Shown: in pieces, positions 7,999 through 16,293 of the stretch
How the letters are laid out: each line of letters opens with the position of its first letter
Position numbering within the stretch: the first letter of the stretch is position 1
NCBI GenBank assembly: GCA_003220345.1
Contig: QHSC01000025.1
Span: 1-36,330 of the forward strand
Direction of reading: 5' to 3'
Length of the DNA stretch: 36,330 nucleotides
DNA from: Candidatus Rokuibacteriota bacterium
Lineage (GTDB): Bacteria > Methylomirabilota > Methylomirabilia > Rokubacteriales > CSP1-6
The notes under the pieces: generated by a model
What the model saw: the letters and a program-made list of their open reading frames with translations, nothing else
What the model was told of the DNA's origin: nothing
Databases searched by the model: none
Translations under genes and position numbers: made by a program

Positions 7999-9863
7999 AT
8001 GCTCCGCGTCGTCAAGACGGCCTGCCCGCTCGACTGCTTCGATGCGTGCGGCGTGGTGGCGGAGGTCGACGGCGATCGCATCGTCCGGATCGGCGGAGAT
8101 CCCGAGCACCCGTTCACCCGGGGTGCCCTCTGCCGCAAGGTCAATCGCTTTCTCGTGGACCGTCAGTACAACTCCGAGCGGATCACCCACCCGCTGCGGC
8201 GCGGCTCCCATGGCTGGGAGCGTATCGGCTGGGACGAGGCCTTCGAACTCGCCGCCTCAAAGCTCCGCCTGGCGCGCGACCGGCATGGAAGCCTCTCCGT
8301 CCTCTTCCATCGAGGAAATGGCTCGTTCGCCGCGCTCAAGTGCATGGTCAACCGGTTCTTCAACCTCTTCGGGGGCGCCACGGAGGCGGTGGGACGGTAC
8401 TGCGCGGGCGAGGGCGACTACGGCACGCGGCTCGCCTTCGGCGACTGCCAGATCCACGACCCCATCGACCTGCGCGATCACTCCAACCTCTTTCTCATCT
8501 GGGGACGCAATCCCGCCGTCACCAACATTCACATGATGCCTGTGCTCAAGGAGGCACGGGCGCGCGGGGCACGGGCCATCGTCATCGATCCGGTGCGGAC
8601 GAAATCTGCACGCTACGTCGACCATGCGGTGCACCCGCGCCCGGGCACCGACGGCCTCCTCGCCCTCGGCATGGCCAAGGTCCTCCTCGACCGGCGCCCC
8701 GTCGACCTCGTCCGGCTGGCTGCCATCGGCGAGCGCGTCGACGCCTACCTCGGCCTCGTCCGCGAGACCTCGCTCGACGAGGTCGCGCGCCGCACGGATC
8801 TGCCGCGGGCGACCCTCGAGTGGCTCGCCCTCGAGTACTTCGACCGGAAGCCGGCGACCATTCTGGAAGGCGTGGGGCTGCAGCAGTACACGAAGGGGCA
8901 TCAGACCTGTCAGCTGATCGCGGCGCTCGGCGTGCTCTCGGGCAATGTCGGGATACCGGGCGGCGGCGTCAACATGATGAACTGGCCGTGGCGAGAGATT
9001 CGCACCCCGGAGCTTCAGGCGGAGGCTGCCCGCACGTCGCCCTCGCGCACCCTGCCCGTCTCGCGTCTCGGTGACGCCCTCGCGTCCGCCACCGATCCGC
9101 CCGTGACCACCGCGTTCTTCATGCAGAGCAATCTCGTGAACCAGATGCCCGACACGCCGGCCATCAAGACGGCCCTGTCCCGGCTCGAGTTCGTGATCTG
9201 CCTGGACCAGTTCCTCACCGACACCGCCGAGACGGCGCACCTCTTCCTGCCTACCACCACGTTTCTCGAGGAGGAGGACCTCGTTCCCTCCTACGGTCAT
9301 CACTGGATGCAGCTCATGCAGCCGGTCGCCCCGCCGCTCGGCGAATCGCGGAGCGATCTGACCATCCTGCAGGGACTCGCCGAGCGCCTCGGGTTTGGTC
9401 CAGACATGGCGGGCTCCGCCGGCAAGTGGATCGACGAGGCCTCCAAGCCCTTCCGCGCGTCGGGCATCGGCTACGGTGCCCTCAAGGCCGCGGGCGGGCG
9501 ACTCTGGCCTTCCCGCTCCACCTCATCGCCCAGGCGACAGCGGACGCGATGAACTCGCAGATCCTCGAAGCCGACCAGGATGATCTTGTCGGCGCGGAGG
9601 TCTCTCCGGACGTCGCCGTCCAGGCCGGGGTCGCTGATGGCGATGTGGCCGCGCTGGTCTCTCCACGGGGGCGCTTCGAAGTCCGGGTGCGCGTCGATCC
9701 CACCTTGCGCCCGGACATCGTGGTCGTTCCCAAGGGTGGTTGGCACAAGCACGGCCGCAACATGAACGTGCTGATCGAGCCGCGCTTCACGGCGGGCACG
9801 GGCAGCGCCTTCAACCAGAACTTCGTCCGCCTGGAGGCCGTCGGCCGCCCCGCCCCCCGCTAG
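7999..9863 (+). pseudogene. molybdopterin oxidoreductase with internal deletion and frameshift
   Basis: A MopB/DMSO-reductase superfamily catalytic subunit. The N-terminus carries the [4Fe-4S] ligands Cys9, Cys13, Cys17 and Cys45 (CPLDCFDACG...GALC), followed by the MGD-binding core with IWGRNPAVTN and FMQSNLVNQMPDT. This frame runs to about residue 503 (GGRLW, ending 9507), then loses homology and stops at 9552. From 9510 another frame resumes with FPLHLIAQATADAMNSQ and the molydop_binding domain, ending at 9863. The pieces sum to about 620 residues where relatives have about 660-690, so a segment of roughly 40-60 residues is missing at 9507-9510. No TAT signal is seen, so the intact enzyme would be cytoplasmic. 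It lies back to back with the similarly damaged acyl-CoA dehydrogenase. Confidence 0.8.
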
Positions 9864-10052
9864 CGCATGGCTTGACAGGCGCTGACGCAGCGAGCACAGT
9901 CACGCCATCTGCAGCTAGCCGGCGCTCGGAGAGGCGCATGCCACCGAAGTCGGTCCTCGAACTTTCCTTCCATCGCCCCGTGGCCATGCCGATGGCCGGC
10001 GGGGAGCCATGCGTCTCGCGCCCGGCAGGACAACGCCTAGGAGGGTACCTCA

Positions 10053-10520
10053 ATGAAAAAGCGCGCAGGCGGGAGCAAGGCGAAGGCCAAGGGTCGGAAG
10101 GCGCCAGCGGCCCGGGCGCCTAGAGTCGCGAAGCCGGCCGCGGCAGGCCTTCGCGCCATCAAGGGCGCCCGGCACCACGAGATGGCGGGCGTCAAGATCG
10201 ATTCGGTGGCCGCGGCCAACGGCCAGGTCAAGCGCGTCGTGTACCCGCCGGGCTTTCGCTGGTCCATCCACATGAAGCCCCTCATCGGCACCGAGCTCTG
10301 CATGCACGGGCATGTGGGATTCCTGACCTCGGGGAAGGTCCAGGGTCAGTACGCCGACGGCTGCACGTTCGAGTTCGCGGCGCCGCAGGTGATGGTGGTC
10401 GAGCCCGGCCACGACGCCTGGGTGGTCGGGCGCGAGCCCGCCGTCCTCATCCAGTTCGATGCCGCGGCCGAGACGGCGCAGCGCTTCGGCCTGCCCGCGG
10501 AGCACCGACACGCAGGATGA
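10053..10520 (+). CDS. cupin domain protein with basic Lys/Ala-rich N-terminal tail
   Basis: A 155-residue protein. Residues 1-45 are a Lys/Ala/Arg-rich tail (MKKRAGGSKAKAKGRKAPAA and onward). Residues 50-140 form one small beta-barrel cupin with the motif-1 region MHGHVGFLTSGKVQGQYADG and motif 2 in PGHDAWVVG. AGGAGG at about 10038 precedes ATG 10053. The cupin alone would bind a metal or small ligand; the tail resembles those of DNA- or RNA-binding proteins, but that is inference. It stands in its own unit: about 190 noncoding bases upstream (a TTGACA at 9872 lacks a good -10) and the convergent ligase gene 9 bases downstream. Confidence 0.75.
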   Translation: MKKRAGGSKAKAKGRKAPAARAPRVAKPAAAGLRAIKGARHHEMAGVKIDSVAAANGQVKRVVYPPGFRWSIHMKPLIGTELCMHGHVGFLTSGKVQGQYADGCTFEFAAPQVMVVEPGHDAWVVGREPAVLIQFDAAAETAQRFGLPAEHRHAG

Positions 10521-10529
10521 CGGACCCGC

Positions 10530-12089
10530 TCAGTTGATGCGGCGCTCGCGGCCTTTCCAGTAACGCTCGCGCAGCTCGCGCTTGAGGAGCTTGCCAGACG
10601 GGTTGCGGGGCAACGACTCCGCGAAGTCGACGGAGGTCGGACACTTGTAGTGCGCGAGCCGGTCGCGGGCGAAGGCGATGATGTCCCGGGGCTGCGCGTC
10701 CACTCCGGCTTTTCGGACGACGATGGCCTTGACCGTCTCGCCCCATCGATCGTCGGGCACGCCGATGATGGCGACATCCGCGATGGCGGGATGGTCGAAC
10801 AGCGCGTTCTCGACCTCGGCGGGGTACACGTTCTCGCCGCCCGAGATGATCATGTCCTTCACCCGGTCGGTGAGGAAGAGATAGCCGTCCTCATCGAGAA
10901 AGCCCGCGTCACCCGTCCGGAGCCATCTGTCGGCGTCGAGCGTCCGGGCCGTCTCCTCAGGCTTGCCCCAGTAGCCCTTGAAGTTCTGCACCGAGCGCGT
11001 CCAGATCTCTCCCACCGTCCCTCGCGCACAGTCTTGTCCGCTCCCCGGCTCGACGATCCGAATCTCCACCCAGGGGAAGGGCTTGCCGGCCGAGCGGAGC
11101 AGGCGCGCGCGGGGTCCTTCGGGCTCATGGTCCGCGGCGGGAAGCTGGGTGATGGCGCCCGTCGTCTCCGTGAGCCCGTAGACCTGGATGAAGGGACACC
11201 GGAATGCCTTCATGGAGCGGACGAGCACCTCGTTCGTGATCGGTGAGGCGCCGTAGACGACGGAGCGGAGCGCGGAATAATTCCGGTCGGCTGTGGCCGG
11301 GACCATGGTGAGGAACTGGAGCATGGCGGGCACGAAGAGCGCGTTGGTGATGCGATGCTGCTCCAGGGCGGCGAGGATCTCCTGCGGCACGAACTCGCGG
11401 ACGAGGATGGAGTGACAACCCCTGCCCATGCCGACGAGCGCCCAGCCCGAGCCGCCGATGTGGAAGAGCGGCATGCACACGAGGTTCACGGAGGTCTCGT
11501 CGAAGTGCCAGAAGGACCCGACGTAGGGCAGGAGGGTGCCCAGGCTCGCGTTGGTGAGCATGGCGCCCTTGGGCAGGCCCGTGGTGCCCGACGTGTAGAG
11601 CTGCATGGCGACGTCGTCGGGCGCGGAGGTCCTTCCGGGATCGTCGGCGGGATGGCGTGCCAGCCACGCCTCGTAGGATTCGTGGCGCGCGTGGGCGCCG
11701 AGCACGACGATCTTCTCGACGCTCTTGAGGCTGCCTTCCATCTCCTCGAGGTGTCCGAGAAAGTCGGGACCCACGAAGAGGATCTTGGCCTCGGCGTCAT
11801 TGATGACATAGGCCATCTCGGCGGCCGTCAGCCGCCAGTTCACGGCCACGTTGACGACATTGGCCTTGCCGCCCCCGAAGAGCACCTCGAAGTACTCGGG
11901 GCCGTTCTTGTCCAGGAAGGCGACCCGGGTCTGCTCGGCGAGCCCGGCGGCGAGGAGCCCCTGCGCCACGCGGCTCGATCGCGCGTCCATCTCCGACCAC
12001 GTGATCACGCGCTCGCCGTAGGTGATCATCGGCCGGTCGCCCCGCCCGCGCGCATGTTCCCTGACGATTCGACCCAGCGTCCAGGACAC
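10530..12089 (-). CDS. AMP-dependent acyl-CoA synthetase/ligase
   Basis: A 519-residue ANL-superfamily enzyme that activates a carboxylic acid to acyl-AMP and then acyl-CoA. The P-loop is LYTSGTTGLPKGAMLTN (about residue 160), A5 is YGLTETTG, the adenosine-binding WLRTGDAG is followed by the hinge DRVKDMIISGGENVYPAEVE, and the catalytic Lys lies in NPSGKLLKREL near the C-terminus. GTG 12089 was chosen because AGGAGG lies 6 bases upstream and the protein then starts as expected (SWTLGRIVREHARGRGDRPM). The frame stays open to 12296, but that part overlaps the XRE gene and is not family-like. Substrate may be a fatty or aromatic acid. Divergent from the XRE regulator, which may control it. Confidence 0.9.
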   Translation of the reverse strand: MSWTLGRIVREHARGRGDRPMITYGERVITWSEMDARSSRVAQGLLAAGLAEQTRVAFLDKNGPEYFEVLFGGGKANVVNVAVNWRLTAAEMAYVINDAEAKILFVGPDFLGHLEEMEGSLKSVEKIVVLGAHARHESYEAWLARHPADDPGRTSAPDDVAMQLYTSGTTGLPKGAMLTNASLGTLLPYVGSFWHFDETSVNLVCMPLFHIGGSGWALVGMGRGCHSILVREFVPQEILAALEQHRITNALFVPAMLQFLTMVPATADRNYSALRSVVYGASPITNEVLVRSMKAFRCPFIQVYGLTETTGAITQLPAADHEPEGPRARLLRSAGKPFPWVEIRIVEPGSGQDCARGTVGEIWTRSVQNFKGYWGKPEETARTLDADRWLRTGDAGFLDEDGYLFLTDRVKDMIISGGENVYPAEVENALFDHPAIADVAIIGVPDDRWGETVKAIVVRKAGVDAQPRDIIAFARDRLAHYKCPTSVDFAESLPRNPSGKLLKRELRERYWKGRERRIN

Positions 12090-12186
12090 CGCACTCCTCC
12101 TCGAGAGCCACGAGTGTGTGGGGCGGCAAGAATATAGGTGACGGGCCCCGACGGCCAGCCTAAACTCTGAGGTGCAGGGAGAGTGT

Positions 12187-12405
12187 ATGGCCACGAGAAA
12201 GCTTGGGGAAGTCGTCCAGCAATTGCGCGAGGCAAGAGGGATGACCCAAGCCCAGCTCGCCGAGCGCGCGCAGCTCTCCGTGAGCTTCGTGTCCATTCTC
12301 GAGGGCGGTCAGTCGAGCAACAATCCCACCCCGGCCATCCTGGGGAGACTGGCGCGCGCCCTTGGCGTCACCCTGGCCAAGCTCACGGAGTCGGAGCCGC
12401 CCTGA
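12187..12405 (+). CDS. XRE-family transcriptional regulator (single HTH domain)
   Basis: A 72-residue protein that is almost entirely one Cro/C1-type helix-turn-helix: LGEVVQQLREARGMTQAQLA, then recognition-helix segment LSVSFVSILEGGQ, and ALGVTLAKL closing the domain. ATG 12187 follows GGGAGA by 4 bases; a GTG at 12172 is in frame but without a ribosome site. It sits between the divergent acyl-CoA ligase (97-base gap) and the uptake operon starting at 12511 (105-base gap), so it could regulate either. No operator palindrome was recognised. Small stand-alone XRE proteins are common, so the targets are an inference. Confidence 0.85.
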   Translation: MATRKLGEVVQQLREARGMTQAQLAERAQLSVSFVSILEGGQSSNNPTPAILGRLARALGVTLAKLTESEPP

Positions 12406-12465
12406 CCTGGCGGCTCGCGCCGCGATCGAATCGGGTTCGACCTGCCGGAGCTTCTCCGTTACTCG

Positions 12466-12474
12466 TGTTACACT
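12466..12474 (+). promoter_or_regulatory. possible extended -10 promoter of the 12511-19689 operon
   Basis: TGTTACACT forms an extended -10 (TGn plus TACACT) 37 bases before the ATG of the binding-protein gene. No convincing -35 is seen at the expected distance. Weak but well placed. Confidence 0.35.
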
Positions 12475-12510
12475 CCCGCGCACCGAGCACGCCGAACGGA
12501 AGGAGCCTTC

Positions 12511-13536
12511 ATGACACGCATCGCCTCGCTGCTGATTCTTCTGGCCGCCCTGCTGCTGCCTTCCATCGCCGTCCAGGTGCCCGCCCAGCAGAAGACGCTG
12601 GTCGTCACCGGCTACGGCGGACGCTGGTCAGAGGTCATGAAGAAGGCGCTCATCGAGCCCTTCGAGAAGCAGCACGGCGTGAAGATCGAACTGGTTACCG
12701 GCATCACCACCGAGTGGGTGGCCAAGCTCATGGCGGGTGGCCCCGACAACCCACCCTTCGACGTCGTCATGGGTAACGAGCCGCCCTTCCCCATCCCGCG
12801 CGAGCGCGGCTTCTTCGAGCCCCGTAATCTGGCCCTCGCCCCCAACATCAAGAACGTGTACGAGAAGGCCCTCGTCGGCGACACGAGCGTGGCGATCTTC
12901 TGGTCGCGGATCGGCATCGCCTACCGCACCGACGTGGTGACCAGGAAGCCGACGTCCTGGAAAGACCTCTGGGACGAGACCTACGCGGGGCGGCGTGGCA
13001 CCTACGTCATCGGCAACACCCTCGGTATCAACTTCCTGTTCATGACGTCGAAGATCTACGGCAAGGACTTCTTCGACGTGGACGCGGGCATCGCGGCCAT
13101 CAAGCGCATGCAGCCCAAGCTCGTGGACTTCACGGGCACCATCGAGAAGTACCTCGAGTCCAAGGAGGTCGTGATCGCCGTGCTTCACGACGGCTCGACC
13201 TACGATCTCCAGAAGCGGGGCATCCCGCTGGACTGGGCGGCGCCGTCGGAGGGCGTGCCCATCCTCGACCAGGTCATCCAGGTGACCAAGGGCTCGAAGA
13301 ACAAGGAGCTCGCGTGGAAGCTCGTGGACGCGTATCTCTCGCCGGAGGTGCAGACCGCCTTCGCCACCGAGCTCTTCTTCAGCCCCACCAACAAGACGGT
13401 CAAGCTGCCGCCCGAGGTGGCGCGGAAGATCATCAGCGGCCCCGCCGACGTCGACAAGCTCGTGCTCTTCGACTGGGCCAAGATCGCCCGGCAGCGCCCC
13501 CAGTGGACCGAGCGCTGGAACAAGGAGCTGCGCTGA
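12511..13536 (+). CDS. ABC transporter substrate-binding protein (polyamine/Fe type, PotD-like)
   Basis: A 341-residue exported binding protein. The signal peptide covers residues 1-28 (basic MTR, hydrophobic SLLILLAALLLPSIA, cut near VPAQQ). The mature part starts TLVVTGYGGRWSEVMKKALI and keeps the SBP family 1/13 layout, with VTGITTEWVAKL, WSRIGIAYRTDVV, PTSWKDLWDE and YLSPEVQTAF. GGAAGGAG precedes ATG 12511. First gene of a seven-gene operon with ATPase, AroM-like, two permeases, DUF917 and hydantoinase-like genes, so its ligand is probably the substrate of those enzymes rather than a plain polyamine. Confidence 0.88.
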   Translation: MTRIASLLILLAALLLPSIAVQVPAQQKTLVVTGYGGRWSEVMKKALIEPFEKQHGVKIELVTGITTEWVAKLMAGGPDNPPFDVVMGNEPPFPIPRERGFFEPRNLALAPNIKNVYEKALVGDTSVAIFWSRIGIAYRTDVVTRKPTSWKDLWDETYAGRRGTYVIGNTLGINFLFMTSKIYGKDFFDVDAGIAAIKRMQPKLVDFTGTIEKYLESKEVVIAVLHDGSTYDLQKRGIPLDWAAPSEGVPILDQVIQVTKGSKNKELAWKLVDAYLSPEVQTAFATELFFSPTNKTVKLPPEVARKIISGPADVDKLVLFDWAKIARQRPQWTERWNKELR

Positions 13537-14591
13537 GCGTCGCTCCGCCGCCGGACGTCGAGCTTCGCTCGCTCGTCAAGCGCTACGGTGAGACCCTGGC
13601 CCTGGACGGCGTGTCGCTCGCCGTCCACGCCGGCGAGTTCTTCACGCTCCTGGGCCCGTCGGGCTGCGGCAAGACGACGACCCTCCGCGCGGTGGCGGGG
13701 TTCGTCGAGCCGTCCGCGGGCGATGTCCTCATCAAGGGGAGCCGGGTCAACGACGTTCCCGCCCATCGCCGGCGCGTGGGCATGGTCTTCCAGCACTACG
13801 CGCTCTTCCCGCATCGCACCGTTTTTCAGAACGTGGCCTTTGGGCTCCGCATGGCGGGCGTGGAGCGCGCCCAGCTCGAGCGTCGGGTCGGCGAGGCGCT
13901 CGAGCTCGTCCGGTTGCCCGCGTATGGCGCGCGGTATCCTCGCGAGCTCTCCGGCGGCGAGCAGCAGCGGGTCGCCCTCGCCCGGGCCCTCGTCACGCGC
14001 CCCGCCGTCCTCCTTCTCGACGAGCCCCTCGGCGCCCTCGACAAGCAGCTGCGCGACCACATGCAGATCGAGCTCAAGAGCCTGCAGCGTGAGGTCGGCA
14101 TCACCACGATCTACGTCACCCACGACCAGGGCGAGGCGCTGACCATGTCCGATCGCATCGCCGTCATGCGAGACGGCCGGCTCGAGCAGATCGGTCCGCC
14201 GCGCGACATCTACGAGAGCCCGCGCACGGTCTTCGTGGCCGGCTTCATCGGAACCACGAATCTCTTGCCCGTGCGCGTCCTCACAGGCACCGAGGTCGAG
14301 TGGGGACGGGCGCGCGTGCGTACGGCCGCCCCCGCGGGCGGGCCCGGCGCCTCGGTGACGCTCGCCCTCCGGCCGGAGCGGGTCAGGCTCGAGCCCGACG
14401 GGCGGGCGGACAATGTGGTCGCGGCGGCCGTCGCGCACGTCGTGTACCAGGGCGAGACCGTGCGGTACGTGCTCCGGACGGAGGAAGGGCTCGAGCTCCA
14501 GGCCGTGGAGATCGGAGAGACCCGTTTCGCTCCCGGCGCGCGCGTACGGGCCGGCTGGGCCGCGGACGATGCCCGGGTCCTGGACGGGTAG
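13533..14591 (+). CDS. ABC transporter ATP-binding protein (PotA/FbpC type)
   Basis: The ATPase of the polyamine-type importer, about 352 residues. Walker A is GPSGCGKTT (41-49), the Q-loop is FQHYALFP (86-93), the signature is LSGGE (139-143), Walker B is LLLDEP (160-165), the switch His197 is in VTHDQGEALT, and a C-terminal TOBE regulatory domain starts at about residue 275. No ATG exists near the expected start. The best fit to the family and to AAGGAG at 13522-13527 is CTG 13533, overlapping the upstream TGA as CTGA; a GTG at 13503 without a ribosome site is the alternative. Coupled to the binding-protein gene and followed by repeat locus B. Confidence 0.85.
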   Translation: MSVAPPPDVELRSLVKRYGETLALDGVSLAVHAGEFFTLLGPSGCGKTTTLRAVAGFVEPSAGDVLIKGSRVNDVPAHRRRVGMVFQHYALFPHRTVFQNVAFGLRMAGVERAQLERRVGEALELVRLPAYGARYPRELSGGEQQRVALARALVTRPAVLLLDEPLGALDKQLRDHMQIELKSLQREVGITTIYVTHDQGEALTMSDRIAVMRDGRLEQIGPPRDIYESPRTVFVAGFIGTTNLLPVRVLTGTEVEWGRARVRTAAPAGGPGASVTLALRPERVRLEPDGRADNVVAAAVAHVVYQGETVRYVLRTEEGLELQAVEIGETRFAPGARVRAGWAADDARVLDG

Positions 14592-14614
14592 GCGAGTTAT
14601 GCGCGCTGACGTGA

Positions 14615-14710
14615 CCCCCTCACCCTGCCCTCTCCCCCAATGGGGGAGAGGGATGCACGGCGGGACTATCCCGATCCCTCTCCCCCGCCGCCGGGGAGAG
14701 GGCAGGGTGA
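14615..14710. repeat. intergenic palindromic element, copy B (two hairpins)
   Basis: It has CCCTCACCCTG, then an 11-bp stem CCCTCTCCCCC/GGGGGAGAGGG with a 3-base loop (14628-14652), a 23-base spacer, then a 10-bp stem CCCTCTCCCC/GGGGAGAGGG (14676-14702) followed by CAGGGTGA. The unit is therefore a near-perfect large palindrome with the CTCACCCTG box on both flanks. Unlike copies A and C it lacks the third hairpin. It lies inside the operon between the ATPase and AroM-like genes. Confidence 0.85.
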
Positions 14711-14767
14711 AGGTCCTTACGATGTGGAGGACACGCTCATGAAAGTTCTCGACTAGGAGAGCAGGAC

Positions 14768-15448
14768 ATGCGCCCCATCGTCGGCATGATCACGATCGGC
14801 CAGTCGCCGCGCTCGGACGTGGTGCCGGACATGGTCGAGATCCTCGGCCCGGGCGTGGAGATCCGAGAGCGGGGCGCTCTCGACGGCCTGTCTCCGCGGG
14901 AGATCGCCGCTCTTGCCCCGGAGCCCGACGACGACCTCCTCGTCACCCGTCTCGCCGACGGCTCGAGCGTGTTCGTGGCCAAGCGCCACATGGTGGCGCG
15001 GGTCCAGGCTCTCATCGATGAGCTTGAAACCTTCGGTGTGACCATGACCGCGCTGCTGTGCACGGGCGCCTTCCCGCGATTCCGCTCGCGCCGTCCCTTC
15101 GTCGAGCCCCAGGAGATCTTGCTCGGCCTCCTTCGCGGTCTGTCGTGGGAAGGACGGCTGGGCATCCTCACGCCGTCGCTGCGTCACGTCCCCCAGACGG
15201 AAGCGCGCTGGCGTTCCGTCGGCTTCGACCCGGTCGTCGTGCCGCTCTCCCCCTACCAAGAGGAGGATCCGGCGGCCCTGCACGGCGCCTGCATCGCCCT
15301 CCGCGAGGGTCAGGCCGGGCTCGTCGTCATGGATTGCATCGGGTTCAGGCGGAAGACGCGCGACACTCTCCAGCGCGAGCTCGGTGTTCCCGTGCTCGTC
15401 GCCAATCTCCTCGTGGCGCGCGTGGTGGCGGAGCTGTGCGGGCTCTGA
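14768..15448 (+). CDS. AroM family protein
   Basis: A 226-residue soluble protein of the AroM family (named after the E. coli gene near aroL; function unknown). The start MRPIVGMITIGQSPRSDVVP is the family N-terminus. Two Cys motifs stand out: ALLCTGAFP (Cys98) and VVMDCIGF (Cys190). They are spaced much as the paired catalytic cysteines of Asp/Glu/hydantoin racemases, and GILTPSLRHVPQTEARW lies between them. AGGAGAGCAGG precedes ATG 14768. Placed in an operon with DUF917 and hydantoinase-like genes, it could be a racemase for a hydantoin-like substrate. That role is inference; family membership is firm. Confidence 0.8.
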   Translation: MRPIVGMITIGQSPRSDVVPDMVEILGPGVEIRERGALDGLSPREIAALAPEPDDDLLVTRLADGSSVFVAKRHMVARVQALIDELETFGVTMTALLCTGAFPRFRSRRPFVEPQEILLGLLRGLSWEGRLGILTPSLRHVPQTEARWRSVGFDPVVVPLSPYQEEDPAALHGACIALREGQAGLVVMDCIGFRRKTRDTLQRELGVPVLVANLLVARVVAELCGL

Positions 15449-15453
15449 GCCGG

Positions 15454-16293
15454 GTGCCGCCCGCGGCCATGCTCCTCGGGCCGCTCGTCCTGCTTCTCGT
15501 GGTCTTCTTCAGCGCCCCCCTCGTCTTGATGCTCGGGATCAGCTTCACGCGCGAGTCCTTCGGCCAGATCTCGTGGCAGCCCACGCTCCTGCAATACACG
15601 CGCTTCTTCTCCGACAGCTTCTACCTGGGCGTGCTCTGGGACACGCTGGTCCTGGGCGCCATCACCACGGCCGCCGCCCTCCTCATGGGATATCCGCTCG
15701 CCTGGCACCTCGCCCGCACGACGAGCCGCTGGAAGCCGGTGCTCCTCGTCTTCGTGCTCTCCCCGCTCCTCGTGGGCATCGTCATTCGCTGCTACGGCTG
15801 GATGATCCTCCTCGCCGACCGCGGCCTCGTCAACGCCATGCTGATCGACGGCGGCTGGCGCGCCAAGCCGCTCCCCCTCATGTACAACCGCTTCGGCGTC
15901 ACCGTGGCGCTCGTCCACGTCTTCCTGCCCTTCATGGTCCTGTCGCTCACGGGCGTCCTCAAGCGCCTCGATCCCCATCTCCTCGAGGCGGCCATGACGC
16001 TGGGCGCCTCGCCCTTTCGCGCCTTCCTCGAGGTGACGCTGCCCCTCTCTCTGCCCGGCATCCTCGCCGGCTCGCTCCTCGTCTTCTCGCTGGCCATCAG
16101 CTCCTTCGTGGTGCCCATCCTGCTCGGCGGGTTCAAGGTCCAGGTCTTGCCCATGATCATCTACGAGCAGATGCTCTCGGTCTTCGACTGGCCCTTCGGC
16201 GCCGCCAACGCCTTCGTCCTCCTCGTGCTGTCCGTGATCCTGATCGCGCTCTACATCCGCGCCACCGAGCGCGCGCTCCGGGGCATTCGCTGA
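15454..16293 (+). CDS. ABC transporter permease (PotB type)
   Basis: A membrane subunit of about 279 residues with six hydrophobic segments (first LLGPLVLLLVVFFSAPLVLM). The EAA loop is EAAMTLGASPFRAFLEVTLP, which contacts the ATPase. GTG 15454 lies 5 bases after the AroM stop; ATG 15469 is an alternative, and neither has a strong ribosome site, suggesting translational coupling. It pairs with the next permease to form the channel of the polyamine-type importer. Confidence 0.87.
   Translation: MPPAAMLLGPLVLLLVVFFSAPLVLMLGISFTRESFGQISWQPTLLQYTRFFSDSFYLGVLWDTLVLGAITTAAALLMGYPLAWHLARTTSRWKPVLLVFVLSPLLVGIVIRCYGWMILLADRGLVNAMLIDGGWRAKPLPLMYNRFGVTVALVHVFLPFMVLSLTGVLKRLDPHLLEAAMTLGASPFRAFLEVTLPLSLPGILAGSLLVFSLAISSFVVPILLGGFKVQVLPMIIYEQMLSVFDWPFGAANAFVLLVLSVILIALYIRATERALRGIR

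Noticed and set aside
9872-9900. Promoter with TTGACA before the cupin gene
   Set aside because: The hexamer at the right spacing (CACAGT) matches -10 at only three positions, so it was not listed.
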